From CAYVWB01 sp964455395 (GTDB lineage Bacteria; Desulfobacterota; Desulfovibrionia; Desulfovibrionales; Desulfovibrionaceae), in NCBI GenBank assembly GCA_964455395.1, contig CAYVWB010000015.1:1-64000 (forward strand): a stretch of DNA of 64,000 nucleotides, in the 5' to 3' direction. Under the pieces are notes generated by a model. It made no database searches and was not told where the DNA came from. It saw only the letters and a list, made by a program, of their open reading frames with translations. Positions within the stretch are counted from its first letter, which is position 1; each line of letters begins with the position of its first letter. The position numbers were made by a program, and so were the translations under genes. Of this stretch, positions 52,613 through 61,697 are shown one piece after another.

Positions 52613-52960
52613 ATGCAGAAGCAACAAGGTTTCACCCTCATCGAAATCATCGCGGTTCTCGTCATCCTCGGCATCCTCGCCGCCGTGGCCATCCCCAAGT
52701 ACCAAGACCTGCAGGAATCCGCTCGTGAGAAGGCCCTCGAAGGCGCCATCGCCGCCGGTCAATCCCAGATGACCATGGCCTACTCCCAGCAGCTCCTCGA
52801 AAACGACGGCGTTGAGCCTGTCATCGCCGATGTCGCCACCGCTGCCGACTGCACCAACACCGTCTCCGGCGACTTCACCGTGACCTGCTCCGCCACCGGC
52901 CTTATCACCGCGCAAGACTCCACCGGCGCCACCGCAACCGCCCAATGGGACTTGCCGTAA
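52613..52960 (+). CDS. pilA: Type IV major pilin
   Basis: A 115-residue class IVa prepilin. The leader MQKQQG is cut by prepilin peptidase before Phe7 (G|FTLIEIIAVLVILGILAAV), and Glu11 (position 5 of the mature protein) is the conserved assembly residue. The hydrophobic helix is followed by PKYQDLQESAREKALEGAIA and a short globular domain with two cysteines about ten residues apart that can form the C-terminal disulfide loop. The protein is small, near the size of Geobacter-type short pilins but with few aromatic residues. GGAGG precedes the start. A single-gene unit between a sigma-54 promoter and a terminator; no other pil gene is nearby. Confidence 0.92.
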   Translation: MQKQQGFTLIEIIAVLVILGILAAVAIPKYQDLQESAREKALEGAIAAGQSQMTMAYSQQLLENDGVEPVIADVATAADCTNTVSGDFTVTCSATGLITAQDSTGATATAQWDLP

Positions 52961-52984
52961 GTTGCATCCGGCTTTCGCTTCACG

Positions 52985-53012
52985 AACCCCGGCTTCGGCC
53001 GGGGTTTTTTTT
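52985..53012 (+). terminator. Rho-independent terminator of pilA
   Basis: aaccccggc-ttcg-gccggggtt stem with a ttcg loop and a run of eight T residues, 24 bp after the pilin stop codon. Confidence 0.94.
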
Positions 53013-53558
53013 GTTCCATGGGCAACGACGCGACTCATGCGCCGACGCTCCTGGCGCATCCACTCCGGCAGCCGGAAGCCAACCGACTGCAACGTCGTGT
53101 TCATGGCCGGCGTTCGTTCCGAATTCCTCTTGGGTTGGCGGCTGAGTATTGCGACCTCGATTCTTCAAATCAAGACGGCGGGTTGTTCCACTCAACAAGC
53201 ACCTGCTCTCCCCATTGCATTCACATATCTCGACCTGACACTGCCACAAGCGCTGGTTTCTCCCCTCCGTTGATGCATTGGGGCTCCGTCCGGGGGGGTA
53301 GTGGCGCTGATTGCGTTGGGAGCGCAGTGACATCGCGGCCATTGCATGGTATGGTTCGGGTATGCTCGACCGGCGTGTCCGTCCGACGCGCTCTCGTGTT
53401 GGAGCACAGCAACGCCCGTGCCGATCCCCCGTACGCTTCGACGTGGGAGCCGCTCGCATCCATAGACCGTGAATACGCCCCGCCGCTGACCAAGTACGTG
53501 GCGAAACGCCGGAATCTTCAAGGATTCCACAGGGCCGTCACGCGAAGGAGCTTTCCCC
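53013..53558. other. 546-bp stretch without a supported gene
   Basis: Open frames on both strands lack family similarity and ribosome-binding sites. The region separates the pilA terminator from a glycan gene and should contain that gene's promoter. Nothing specific was recognised. Confidence 0.55.
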
Positions 53559-55298
53559 ATGCGCGATTTGATCCGCCCAGGCCTGTTGGCGCTCTTCGCC
53601 ATCGCGTCCCTCGTGTTGGGATTCCTGATCCCCGACTCGTCCGACCGTCTCGACCTGTACGCCCGTTATGCTTTTGCGGGCATCGGTACAAGTTTCGTAC
53701 TGCTGGCCGTCGGGTTATGGGGTGTTCGCTGTCGTGGAAGGGACCAGCGTCTTGCGATGCTCCGCCGGTACGGGCCGCCGTTGGCGCTGGCCATCGTCCT
53801 GATGACCCTCGCCTTCTCCGCTGCGCCGCCCAAGCAGCGCATCCAGTACGACGAGAGCAACCTGGCGGCAATCTCGTTCGCCATGCACCACGCGCATGAG
53901 GTCTGGGTTCCACGGTCCGGGTATTATTTCTCCAGCGTGTACCAAAACTTATATATAGGCTACGACAAGCGCCCCTTGAGCTACCCTTTCCTGGTGTACC
54001 TTACACACAGCATCAGTGGATATAGACTATTGAATGGATATGCCGTGAACTTCGCGGCGGGGGTGGGTTCGCTCCTGCTGCTCTTCGTCTTGGCGCGTCG
54101 TTACACATCACCCACTTTGGCGTGGGCGGGCATGATTCTGCTCGCGGCCTATCCGATGTTCGTGCTCAGCAGCGCTTCCGGCGGCTTCGAAATCGTCAAC
54201 CTTGCATTCCTGCTGCTCACCGTGCTGCTGCTGGATGAGCTGGCTCGCAATCGTGACGCGCCAACCGCCGCAGCCTTCGCGGCTTGTCTGGTTGTTTTCG
54301 TACAGTGTCGCTACGAATCATTGATGTTTTTACTGCCGGGCGTGGCGGCGGCGGCGTTGCTCTTGCGCCGTGAGGAATGGAAACGCCTGCCCTTGTGGAC
54401 TTGCCTGCTGCCCCTGGTCCTGACCCCACTGGTGTGGCAGAACCTGCATTTCTTGGATTCCGAATTCCACCAGATCGGCGAGAACGTCGCCATGTTCTCT
54501 GTGGACCACTTTTGGAACAACCTGGGCCGGGCCTGGGTGGCGTTGAGCGGCATGCGTGACGCCCATTACACCCTTCCCTTCGTGCTGTATCTCGCGATAC
54601 TCGGCTATGCGTGGAGTCTACGAGACGGCGTTGTCTCTGGCGCATTGCGTGAGTCACGCACTGCCGGTGTGTGTCTTTTCATTTTTGTCTCATACGTTTT
54701 GGCGTCGGCTGTGCAGTTCTCTTATCATATGGGAGATCTCAGTCGATCCATTACATACCGACTCGGCGTAATCTACCTGCCTCTTCTGGTATTTGGAGTC
54801 TGTCTTCTTGGACATAAACTGCAACAGCGCTTCCACGACAACGCGTCTCACATTGGCGTTGCAGCCATTGGCGCAGCGTTGAGCGTGTTGCTTCTGGCAT
54901 GGCCAGCCGCCGAAAACCATCAAAGCCTGCGACTGCTGACGACTTCACGCTATTTCGACAAACTGACCAATTTTCTCGAAGCACGCGAGATCGGCGACGA
55001 CACCATGGTCCTCGCCGAGCGAGCCCAGCCGATCATCGTCCGGGGATGGTCGGCCATGGATTACCCCTGGGCCAATCAAAAAAAGGATTGGCTACTGGAA
55101 AACCTGGAGAATCACTTCTTCCAGGAGATCCTTGCTGCGCAGATCGTGGACCTCGAGACTGGCGTCCCCGAACCGAAATTCCGCCTGGACCCCGGCTTCC
55201 ACCTCCAGGTCCTCCATGAAGAACAAATCCACCAAAGCGGCGTGTTGCGGATTAGCCGTGTTCTCGGCGCCCCGCCCAACCAGCCTGCGACACAATGA
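53559..55298 (+). CDS. Multi-pass GT-C glycosyltransferase (family 39-like)
   Basis: A 579-residue membrane protein with roughly 11 helices, resembling PMT/ArnT-type glycosyltransferases that move a sugar from a polyprenyl phosphate to a periplasmic acceptor. An acidic motif in the first large loop (QYDESNLAAISFAMHH) stands where GT-C enzymes have catalytic Asp or Glu. YIGYDKRPLSYPFLVYLTHS matches the membrane entry that follows. The C-terminal 150 residues form a soluble periplasmic domain (TMVLAERAQPIIVRGWSAMD). GGAGCTTTCCCC upstream gives a fair ribosome-binding site. Substrate unknown. Confidence 0.72.
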   Translation: MRDLIRPGLLALFAIASLVLGFLIPDSSDRLDLYARYAFAGIGTSFVLLAVGLWGVRCRGRDQRLAMLRRYGPPLALAIVLMTLAFSAAPPKQRIQYDESNLAAISFAMHHAHEVWVPRSGYYFSSVYQNLYIGYDKRPLSYPFLVYLTHSISGYRLLNGYAVNFAAGVGSLLLLFVLARRYTSPTLAWAGMILLAAYPMFVLSSASGGFEIVNLAFLLLTVLLLDELARNRDAPTAAAFAACLVVFVQCRYESLMFLLPGVAAAALLLRREEWKRLPLWTCLLPLVLTPLVWQNLHFLDSEFHQIGENVAMFSVDHFWNNLGRAWVALSGMRDAHYTLPFVLYLAILGYAWSLRDGVVSGALRESRTAGVCLFIFVSYVLASAVQFSYHMGDLSRSITYRLGVIYLPLLVFGVCLLGHKLQQRFHDNASHIGVAAIGAALSVLLLAWPAAENHQSLRLLTTSRYFDKLTNFLEAREIGDDTMVLAERAQPIIVRGWSAMDYPWANQKKDWLLENLENHFFQEILAAQIVDLETGVPEPKFRLDPGFHLQVLHEEQIHQSGVLRISRVLGAPPNQPATQ

Positions 55299-55543
55299 GG
55301 CCGCGGACGCCACCTGCACGCCTCTGCTCCAGCGCTGCAGGGAGCAATGACGGATTCGGCTCGAGCGTCATGATCTCTCACAAGATCGGCGACACACAGC
55401 CCGACGGACATTGCGAAGCGCACTCACCTCGGTTTTCATGCCTTTTGGCCGGCGCTCATTCGAAGGGATGGGAGGCGCCCAACCGGGCTGCGTTGTGAGG
55501 CTCGGCGCCCAGAGGCCACACGCGATGGCTCGATTGCCGCATC

Positions 55544-57211
55544 TCACTCCGAGGCCGCCGAGTCGAGGCGCTCCAACAGCCGCCGTGTCTGCTCCAGGTC
55601 CGGGTTCAGTTCCAGCGCTCTGGAGAAGGCCGCCCGGGCTTCTTCCGGTCTGTCCAGGCGATGGAGGACTGCTCCCAAGGCGTTGTGGGCGAACGCGTGG
55701 TCCGGATCGAGCGCCAGGGAGCGCTGCAACAACGCCAGGGCATCCTCGTCCCGGCCTTGCTGGTGACGCATCAAGCCAAGGCCGTAGAGCGCCAGGGCGT
55801 TTTCCGGTTCCTGCTCCAGTATCAGCCGGTACTGCTCTCCGGCGCAGTCCCAGTCCTGCCTGCGGGCGCACTCCCGCGCCAGGCCCGTGCGCATGGCGAT
55901 GTTGTCCGGGGTCACCTCCACGATGCGAGCCTGCAGCGTCACGCTGTTCTCCCAGTGCCGGCTTTGCCGCCACGTCATGACCGCAAGCGCCACCAGGATT
56001 CCGACGAACAGCGCCACAACGACTCCTTTGGCGCCGGGTCGGCGTCGCAGCAGATCCCCCACGCCCCAGACCATGGCGACATAGACGCCAATTATCGGCA
56101 CATAGACGAAACGATCCGCCAGCGCCTGGGTTCCCGATTGCAGCAAACCGCTCACCGGCAACAGCAGGAAAACAAACCAGAGCCAGCCCATCAACAGATA
56201 CGGCGCTGTCCGCCGCACACGCCAAGCCAGAAGGCTCAGCGCCACAAGCAATGCGCCGCCGGTCACCCACTGCAGCAGACTCGTCTCGCGCTGCAACGGG
56301 TAGTAGGCCGCGAGGTCGAAAGGCGCGAAAAGCTTCTGCAGATAGCCGCCGTAGCCAGCCAGCGCCGTGGAGACGCGAGGCCACAAGCCCCACTCGGTCC
56401 AGGGAGCCGTGGCGCCCATCCCCTTTTGCGTCATGAGGGTGAGCGCGCCGGCCGACAGAGCCACCACGAAAAGCGGCCACTTCTCCAGAAGCAGTCGTCG
56501 AGCGCTGACCGTACGCAGACGACCCATGGGCCAGAAATCCAGCAACAACAAGCTGAGCGGCAGCGTGACAAGCATGGGCTTGGCCATGATCCCCAGGAGC
56601 ATGCACGCCGCCACGGGGACCATGCGCCGCAGGCCGCCGCCTTGCCGAATGGCCTGGATATAAAGCAAGATGGCGAGAAACCAGAAGAACGTGCTGAGGA
56701 CATCCTTGCGTTCAGCGATCCACGCGACGGACTCCACATGCAGCGGATGCAGCGCAAAGAGTGAAGCGACCGCGAAACTGCGCCAGGGCGACCCCGTGAG
56801 CCGCAACAAACAGAGCAGCAGCAAACAGACGTTGAGGCCGTGGAGAACGACGTTGGTGACGTGATGGCCCCCCGCGTCCAGGCCATGGAACTCCACGTCG
56901 ACCATGTGTGAAATCCAGGTCACGGGAATCCAGTACCCGGCGTGGACAGTGGTGAACGCCCAGGTGAGCGACTGGCCGGTAAGCCCCTGCTTGACGTGCG
57001 GGTTCTCGGTGACATGCAGAAAGTCGTCCAAGTGGACGAATTCCGCGTGGTACACCGGCGAATACACCAGAACGACCATGGCGAGGAGGCCGCAGCAGGC
57101 GAGCGCCAGGGATCCAGCAAGCCTCCGTGGCTCCCCCTGCATGGACGAGTGGTCCTCGGCTGAATCCGGCGGAATGGGTGCTGGCGGCGTGACGCTCGCA
57201 CGTGTTGTCAT
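55544..57211 (-). CDS. Membrane protein with C-terminal TPR repeats (TMTC/GT-C-like)
   Basis: A 555-residue protein. About ten helices come first, with LVYSPVYHAEFVHLDDFLHV early on (an acidic DD motif as in GT-C enzymes), HPLHVESVAWIAERKDVLST and PYLLMGWLWFVFLLLPVSGL. These match the bacterial relatives of TMTC mannosyltransferases. The last 120 residues hold about three tetratricopeptide repeats (ALALYGLGLMRHQQGRDEDA, AFAHNALGAVLHRLDRPEEA, ALELNPDLEQTRRLLERLDS). AAAGGAG precedes the ATG at 57211. Upstream, within 100 bp, lies a 10-bp tandem repeat that may affect expression. It probably glycosylates a secreted target. Confidence 0.8.
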   Translation of the reverse strand: MTTRASVTPPAPIPPDSAEDHSSMQGEPRRLAGSLALACCGLLAMVVLVYSPVYHAEFVHLDDFLHVTENPHVKQGLTGQSLTWAFTTVHAGYWIPVTWISHMVDVEFHGLDAGGHHVTNVVLHGLNVCLLLLCLLRLTGSPWRSFAVASLFALHPLHVESVAWIAERKDVLSTFFWFLAILLYIQAIRQGGGLRRMVPVAACMLLGIMAKPMLVTLPLSLLLLDFWPMGRLRTVSARRLLLEKWPLFVVALSAGALTLMTQKGMGATAPWTEWGLWPRVSTALAGYGGYLQKLFAPFDLAAYYPLQRETSLLQWVTGGALLVALSLLAWRVRRTAPYLLMGWLWFVFLLLPVSGLLQSGTQALADRFVYVPIIGVYVAMVWGVGDLLRRRPGAKGVVVALFVGILVALAVMTWRQSRHWENSVTLQARIVEVTPDNIAMRTGLARECARRQDWDCAGEQYRLILEQEPENALALYGLGLMRHQQGRDEDALALLQRSLALDPDHAFAHNALGAVLHRLDRPEEARAAFSRALELNPDLEQTRRLLERLDSAASE

Positions 57212-57260
57212 CGGCGGTGCTCCTTTGGGCGGGATGCGGTGATGGTCGTCGGCGGAGACG

Positions 57261-57310
57261 CAACAACGCGCAACAACGCGTAACAACGCGCAACAACGCG
57301 CAACAACGCG
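57261..57310. repeat. Five copies of a 10-bp tandem repeat
   Basis: caacaacgcg is repeated five times (one copy starts with t). It lies 50 bp upstream of the TPR membrane protein start codon, in its leader or promoter, where copy-number changes would alter spacing by a full helical turn. Confidence 0.9.
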
Positions 57311-57689
57311 CTGCGACGCCCTCCATTGTACCGCCATCGCCACGTCTTTCAAGTCTGCGGTGGCGCTTTCAACAGTTTGGGCATGGAATGTGCCCGGAAA
57401 CCCTGACGCCCCAGGCTGCCGCACCAGCTCGGACTTCACGACAGGCGCACGTCCAGCCCCTTCGCAGACACCATGGGCCGCGTCTGAAGTCATGAAGCAA
57501 TCCTTAAGGACCCTGATCACATTTAGCCGGCTGGAGGGGATCCCGCTCATGCACACTATTCCGTATGACGAAACTGCGCGACAGTGTGCGGCCATGCCCT
57601 CGGCAGCCGCCACCGTAAGGCCTGCTACCGTCACGTTCCACTCGATCGCTGTATCGCATAGCGGATTGCTGGCGCCGTGACGCAGTGCT

Positions 57690-57885
57690 GTCTTTGGCTT
57701 GGCCGCACGTGTCTGCTGGCGACCTACAACGGCGAGGGCGCCTTCGATTGGCGCTACGAATTTGCAGACGGCCGCTTGCTCTGGTCGGGGAGCGCGCTGG
57801 GCGACGCTACTACTTCGCGTAAGACCAGGCGGACTCGCTTTGCGGCGTGGTGGATGCGGACGGCGCCGTGATCAAGACAGTGCGC
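57690..57885 (+). pseudogene. Rhs/YD-repeat gene remnant
   Basis: Conceptual translation gives a typical Rhs core: TYNGEGAFDWRYEFADGRLL in one frame, then, after a frameshift, YYFA*DQADSLCGVVDADG and AVIKTVR in the next, where the star is a stop codon in place of the usual Tyr. No start, upstream repeats or toxin tip remain. Rhs proteins are large polymorphic toxins, so this is the relic of such a gene or orphan module. Confidence 0.65.
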
Positions 57886-57976
57886 GCGGTTCGTGAAACG
57901 GTTTTGTTGGTCGCTCTAGTGCAGCATCGTGTCTTGACGCAACAGCGGGTCCATATGAAAGCAATTCCACCATGTT

Positions 57977-58720
57977 TCACCGTTCCGTATTCCATGACGC
58001 CGAAGGCGCGTCGTGCATCTGCTTCTCTCTTGCATCCCGGACAACGATCCAGGCGCGCCAGTAATTGAATACACCACCTGTGAAAAAGAGTAGGCTTCCC
58101 CCCAAATACTGCCACGCCAGGAAGGCGTGCACCAACTCACGGTCAGCTTGATCCTGTAAATTCCAGAGGTATGGTATCGATGCTACTGTAAAGAGCACAG
58201 ATCCAACGACAAAAGAGACTGCAGTCAGGTTCATCAACTGCAACGTTACACGAGACTTCTCTTTGACAATCTGTAAAACATTGATACAGGCCCCCACAAC
58301 AAAAAGCAGACTGCCGATGATGAAGAACCAGGCTCCTGCAGTGAACCAACCGACAGAAGAAAGAAAGAATATGCTACCTGCTGTAAACAGGATGGTGCCC
58401 AAAAAATACGAAGCAGCAGCAATCCATTCGAGTAACGCGTCACTACGGTGTCGTCGTGTACGCCAGTTCAGACGCACCTCGACCATATCATGGGCCGTAA
58501 CCACAAGGTACAACAGGGAGCCTACGAAGAATACCCATGCGCCAAGATCTGCGTATTCGGCAAACCTCGGAAAAAAAAGAATGCTCCCCATTATGAAAAC
58601 CAGCCCACCGATCTTGTACAGGAGAGCGTTGATGGTCTCCCAGCGGAAATGACCTTGCAGATCCGTTCTGTCCTTGGTCAGACCATGGAGCCTGAGACGA
58701 TTGACGAACAAGTGTGGCAT
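57977..58720 (-). CDS. YrhK-like multi-pass membrane protein
   Basis: A 247-residue membrane protein of unknown function. Paired hydrophobic helices repeat in three blocks, each with a G-S-[IL]-LF motif: IGGLVFIMGSILFFPRFAEY, GTILFTAGSIFFLSSVGWFT and FVVGSVLFTVASIPYLWNLQ, the layout of YrhK-domain proteins. AAGGAACC precedes the ATG. The gene is richer in A and T than its neighbours and lies between two Rhs remnants, which suggests it came by transfer. It has no clear operon partner. Confidence 0.75.
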   Translation of the reverse strand: MPHLFVNRLRLHGLTKDRTDLQGHFRWETINALLYKIGGLVFIMGSILFFPRFAEYADLGAWVFFVGSLLYLVVTAHDMVEVRLNWRTRRHRSDALLEWIAAASYFLGTILFTAGSIFFLSSVGWFTAGAWFFIIGSLLFVVGACINVLQIVKEKSRVTLQLMNLTAVSFVVGSVLFTVASIPYLWNLQDQADRELVHAFLAWQYLGGSLLFFTGGVFNYWRAWIVVRDAREKQMHDAPSASWNTER

Positions 58721-59164
58721 GGTTCCTTCAGCAATGACTTTGTATCAGTGATCTCGCACAAGAGAGACTCAATTGCGAAATGTGGTCGACCAAGAGGCAG
58801 TATTGCATCCTGAACACCTCTGTCGCATCATATCGGGATCAAGCAATACAGACAGACACACCATACGGCCGCCATGGTGCGTCCGCAGCGGGACGCACAT
58901 CGCCGCCTTCTTCACGGGGCGCTCAGCCTGTCACTGTGGACATCCTCCCAGCCAATGCCTTGCAAGGCAAGGAAACGATCCTCATCGATGACTCATGCTT
59001 GAAGCGCCCGGACGCAGGCCCGGACGCAACGGGTCGCCACCACGGCGCCCTCGGGCTGGACGCATGGCGGATACGGACGCCCGCGACATGCCTGCACCGA
59101 CGGAGCAAGCCGTGAGGGCGCGTCCGCGGATGCGCTCCCTTGGATTTCAAGGCGTTGCTGCCGG
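58721..59164. other. 444-bp stretch without a supported gene
   Basis: Lies upstream of the YrhK-like gene and downstream of the broken diiron-protein gene. No open frame with similarity was recognised. It should carry the YrhK gene promoter. Confidence 0.5.
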
Positions 59165-59978
59165 CTATTCGTTGGGGATGCGGATGAGCGAGCAACCTTG
59201 GGCCTGGTAGCCCATCACGGAGATGAAGCCGTTGCCGACCAGCTCGATCTCGGGCAGAACCGCCGAGGGGTCCACACCAGTCGAAGTCGGACACGATGGC
59301 AATGAGATCGTCCACGGCCCTGTCGCGCTCGACCGTCGAAAGCCCACCATCCACGCGCGGCCATTCCAGCTCGTCAACAATGGCGTGGGTCGTCTCCTCC
59401 TTCCAGTGAAAGAGGAACACATCCTTGTAGAGTTCGGAGAGCTCCGGGTCAGTGGCGATGGATGCCTTGAAGTGTACCTGGGTGAAGAGTTCATTCTCCA
59501 GGATCACGCCCAGCACCGCCCAGGTAAACATCTCCAGCACGGCTTTGGCCACCTCGTTGGGGTCGGGATGGAAGACATGGTCGCCGGGCATGGTGCGTGA
59601 GAGCATCTGCTCAATGCGCACGAACATGCTCTGGTGCTTGATTTCCTCGTCGCAGAACCGCACGAGCGCCTCCAGGGCCACCTGATCGTCCAGCCAGTAA
59701 TTTCGAGTCAACTCCAGCATCTTGACGGTGATGAATCGCTCCTCGAACCCGAACATGGTGGCGTAGGTGTGGCCTTGCACCTGACTCATGAGCCGTCGTT
59801 CCAGCCCATCCAGAAAGTCGAAGCGCACCATCTCGGTGATGCCGTCAGGCAGATATTTCTCGTTCGCCGAAAAGTCGCGCCCGCGAAACACGTCCTTGTC
59901 CATGTCCCACCGCACACGCTTGGAGACCTCGATGCACTTTGCGTAACTCTTTGCAATCGCAGGGGTTGCAGCAGCCAT
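59165..59978 (-). pseudogene. Ferritin-like diiron protein gene, frameshifted near 59276
   Basis: The frame from ATG at 59978 reads about 234 residues of a helical diiron protein, resembling AurF-type oxygenases: FEERFITVKMLELTRNYWLD, DEEIKHQ with Glu112 and His115, ENELF, and WKEETTHA with Glu195 and His198, the usual ExxH iron ligands. After DLIAIVSDFDW the frame leaves the family; the expected C-terminus (VDPSAVLPEIELVGNGF to SLIRIPNE) continues in the next frame and stops at 59165. One extra base near 59276 explains this. The first frame would otherwise run on into Arg-rich nonsense to 58923. Either a recent pseudogene or a sequencing error. GGGAG precedes the start. Confidence 0.75.
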
Positions 59979-60405
59979 ACGATTTCTCCCGGCACAACGA
60001 TGAACTTCCGCTCATCCGCTTGCTCATCAGAAGACAAGAAGTGGGGGGGATGGCTGAACATACTCTGCCGGCGAAGCGGTGTACAAGATATAAACGTCAC
60101 GCGTGAAGGGTATAATCCCGGACGGCGATGGCCCCACGTTCGACTTCGACCGGTCGAGCAATCCGCTCATGGAGTGAACATATTTCGTCTTATGCACCAT
60201 TTCCTGAGTCACAAAAATAACAAATTATGGAACAATAACTGTACAATTTTGACTTATACTTTGTTCTGAAAAAGATCCATGCACGTTCAGGCAGCCAGAC
60301 ACCTTTTGAAAGGATAGCCAATATTCAGCCTCGGTGCAACCGGTCAACTCCGGCGCGCCCACCCGAATGGATTACATACAATTCTATTAACAGCGCCGTG
60401 AATGC
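59979..60405. other. AT-rich non-coding stretch
   Basis: About 430 bp with a markedly A- and T-rich part (60190-60270). No gene was recognised. It contains the promoter side of the minus-strand diiron-protein gene and leads into the second Rhs remnant. Confidence 0.5.
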
Positions 60406-60538
60406 GCGCGCTTGGCTTACCGCACGCGTCTGCTCATGACTCACGACGGCGACGACGCCCTCGACTGGCGTTTCGAATACGCAGACGACAGCATGCCCTT
60501 GGCCGGCGTACGTGGTGAATGCGGACGGCGGTGTGGGA
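60406..60538 (+). pseudogene. Second Rhs/YD-repeat gene remnant
   Basis: Reads ARLAYRTRLLMTHDGDDALD then WRFEYADDSMPLA, and after a deletion and frameshift VVNADGGV. It is clearly related in DNA and protein to the remnant at 57690-57885 (DGDDALDWRFEYADD against NGEGAFDWRYEFADG). It lacks the YYFAYDQ part and any toxin tip. Confidence 0.6.
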
Positions 60539-60595
60539 GGGCCTGCCACCCGGCGCCGACGCAGTCTCAGCGGGAATAGGGAGCCTCAACCCTCT

Positions 60596-61345
60596 TCACA
60601 ACGGGCGTTTTTGATGACACGTGTACAGCGAAAGTCCGAAAGGAAGCCGCATTCGGCCGATAAATACACGTATTTCCAAGAAGAATATTCCGCCAAGGAG
60701 CGCATTGACAATCCCCGACGTGGGCGCATGCTGCTTGTCCATAACGGCTGGAACAGTGGCCCGCCGACGTCTCCATTGCCAAATCAACCTGGACGCCACC
60801 GCCGCCGGCAATAGCAACATATTGAAATAGCTGAATGAAACCGGCGCCAATTCCTTCGGGATCACACGAAGCAGCGAAGCGGCGGTGTAGCGACGCCAAT
60901 GCCCCAGGGCGCGGTCGTGATCACTGTACAGACTATTGTATGCCGGCACGGTGAGCAGCAATAGTCCCTGCGGCTTCAGGTGGCCAGCCATCCACTGCAG
61001 CGCAGCGCCGTCATCCTCCAGGTGCTCCACTACATCCAAGGCGCATATCACGTCGTAGGAGCGCTCCAGAGCGCATGGAACCGGGGTCGTATACAGAGTG
61101 CGGACGTGTGGGTTCTGCCGCAACGCCTGCACGCCACGTGTATTGATCTCCATGACGTCGACGGCGCCGTATCGAGCGAGTGTCGCCACGTTCTGTCCCA
61201 CCCCGGCGCCTACTTCCAACAGGCTCCTGGTCTCTTCCAATGGACCGAGGTTGTGCGACAACACCTTGTCGACAAGTCGTCGTCTCCCTTCATGGAGCCA
61301 GCTGGAGACCTCGGATGCATATGATTCGTAGGAAGCGTCTTGCAT
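60596..61345 (-). CDS. Class I SAM-dependent methyltransferase
   Basis: A 249-residue methyltransferase of the Methyltransf_11/23 type. SAM-binding motif SLLEVGAGVGQNVATLARYG, then the acidic VDVMEINTRG, ICALDVVEHLEDD (motif IV) and GLLLLTVPAYNSLYSDHDRA. After the catalytic domain a hydrophobic stretch (FSYFNMLLLPAAVASRLIW) and a second (GIVNALLGGIFFLEIRVFIG) attach it to the membrane, a layout common in polyprenyl-linked glycan clusters. ATG at 61345 was chosen; the frame is open for 18 more codons. It is the last gene of the minus-strand glycan set. Confidence 0.82.
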   Translation of the reverse strand: MQDASYESYASEVSSWLHEGRRRLVDKVLSHNLGPLEETRSLLEVGAGVGQNVATLARYGAVDVMEINTRGVQALRQNPHVRTLYTTPVPCALERSYDVICALDVVEHLEDDGAALQWMAGHLKPQGLLLLTVPAYNSLYSDHDRALGHWRRYTAASLLRVIPKELAPVSFSYFNMLLLPAAVASRLIWQWRRRRATVPAVMDKQHAPTSGIVNALLGGIFFLEIRVFIGRMRLPFGLSLYTCHQKRPL

Positions 61346-61427
61346 GATGCGCCGTCCATGAATGAAGTGTGGAAACCATCTGTATCGACGAGTCCTCACA
61401 TGGCGAGAGGAGCCTTACACGCGTACA

Positions 61428-61697
61428 TTACACGGACCGTGTGCGGCGCCTGTCCCTGAGGATGAGCGCAATGTTGTAGACGAGAATGGCCGCGGTGCCG
61501 GCAATGACGATGATGAGCCCGAAAGACTCGACGCGGACGGCCTCCACGAGCAGGAGCACGGAGCCGGTGAGCCGGATGACGAAGAAAGACAACGTGACCA
61601 CGGGCTCGCCACGGCGTTTCGACTGGTACGCTTGCAGCACCCAGGAAAAGAGAAAGAGCCCTCCGCCGATGTAACTGCACAATTCCGCGAGCGTCAT
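61428..61697 (-). CDS. LAB_N domain membrane protein
   Basis: An 89-residue protein with three hydrophobic helices (SYIGGGLFLFSWVLQAYQS, FFVIRLTGSVLLLVEAVRV, GLIIVIAGTAAILVYNIALI) and the segment QSKRRGEPVVTLSFFVIRL, which matches the lipid-A-disaccharide synthase N-terminal (LAB_N) domain found as a stand-alone small protein next to dolichol-phosphate-mannose-synthase-like enzymes. Its precise role is not known. Its start overlaps the stop of the methyltransferase gene (ATGA), so the two are coupled. Confidence 0.82.
   Translation of the reverse strand: MTLAELCSYIGGGLFLFSWVLQAYQSKRRGEPVVTLSFFVIRLTGSVLLLVEAVRVESFGLIIVIAGTAAILVYNIALILRDRRRTRSV

Noticed and set aside
52258..52749. A 163-codon minus-strand frame over the pilin promoter
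   Set aside because: It is antisense to pilA in its first part and passes through AT-rich regulatory DNA in the rest.
53018..53558. An open plus-strand frame before the GT-C gene
   Set aside because: It runs into the real gene in another frame and has no ribosome-binding site or recognisable domain.
60434..60549. Minus-strand 74-codon frame near the second Rhs remnant
   Set aside because: It is antisense to the Rhs fragment; the plus-strand reading matches a known repeat type and this one does not.
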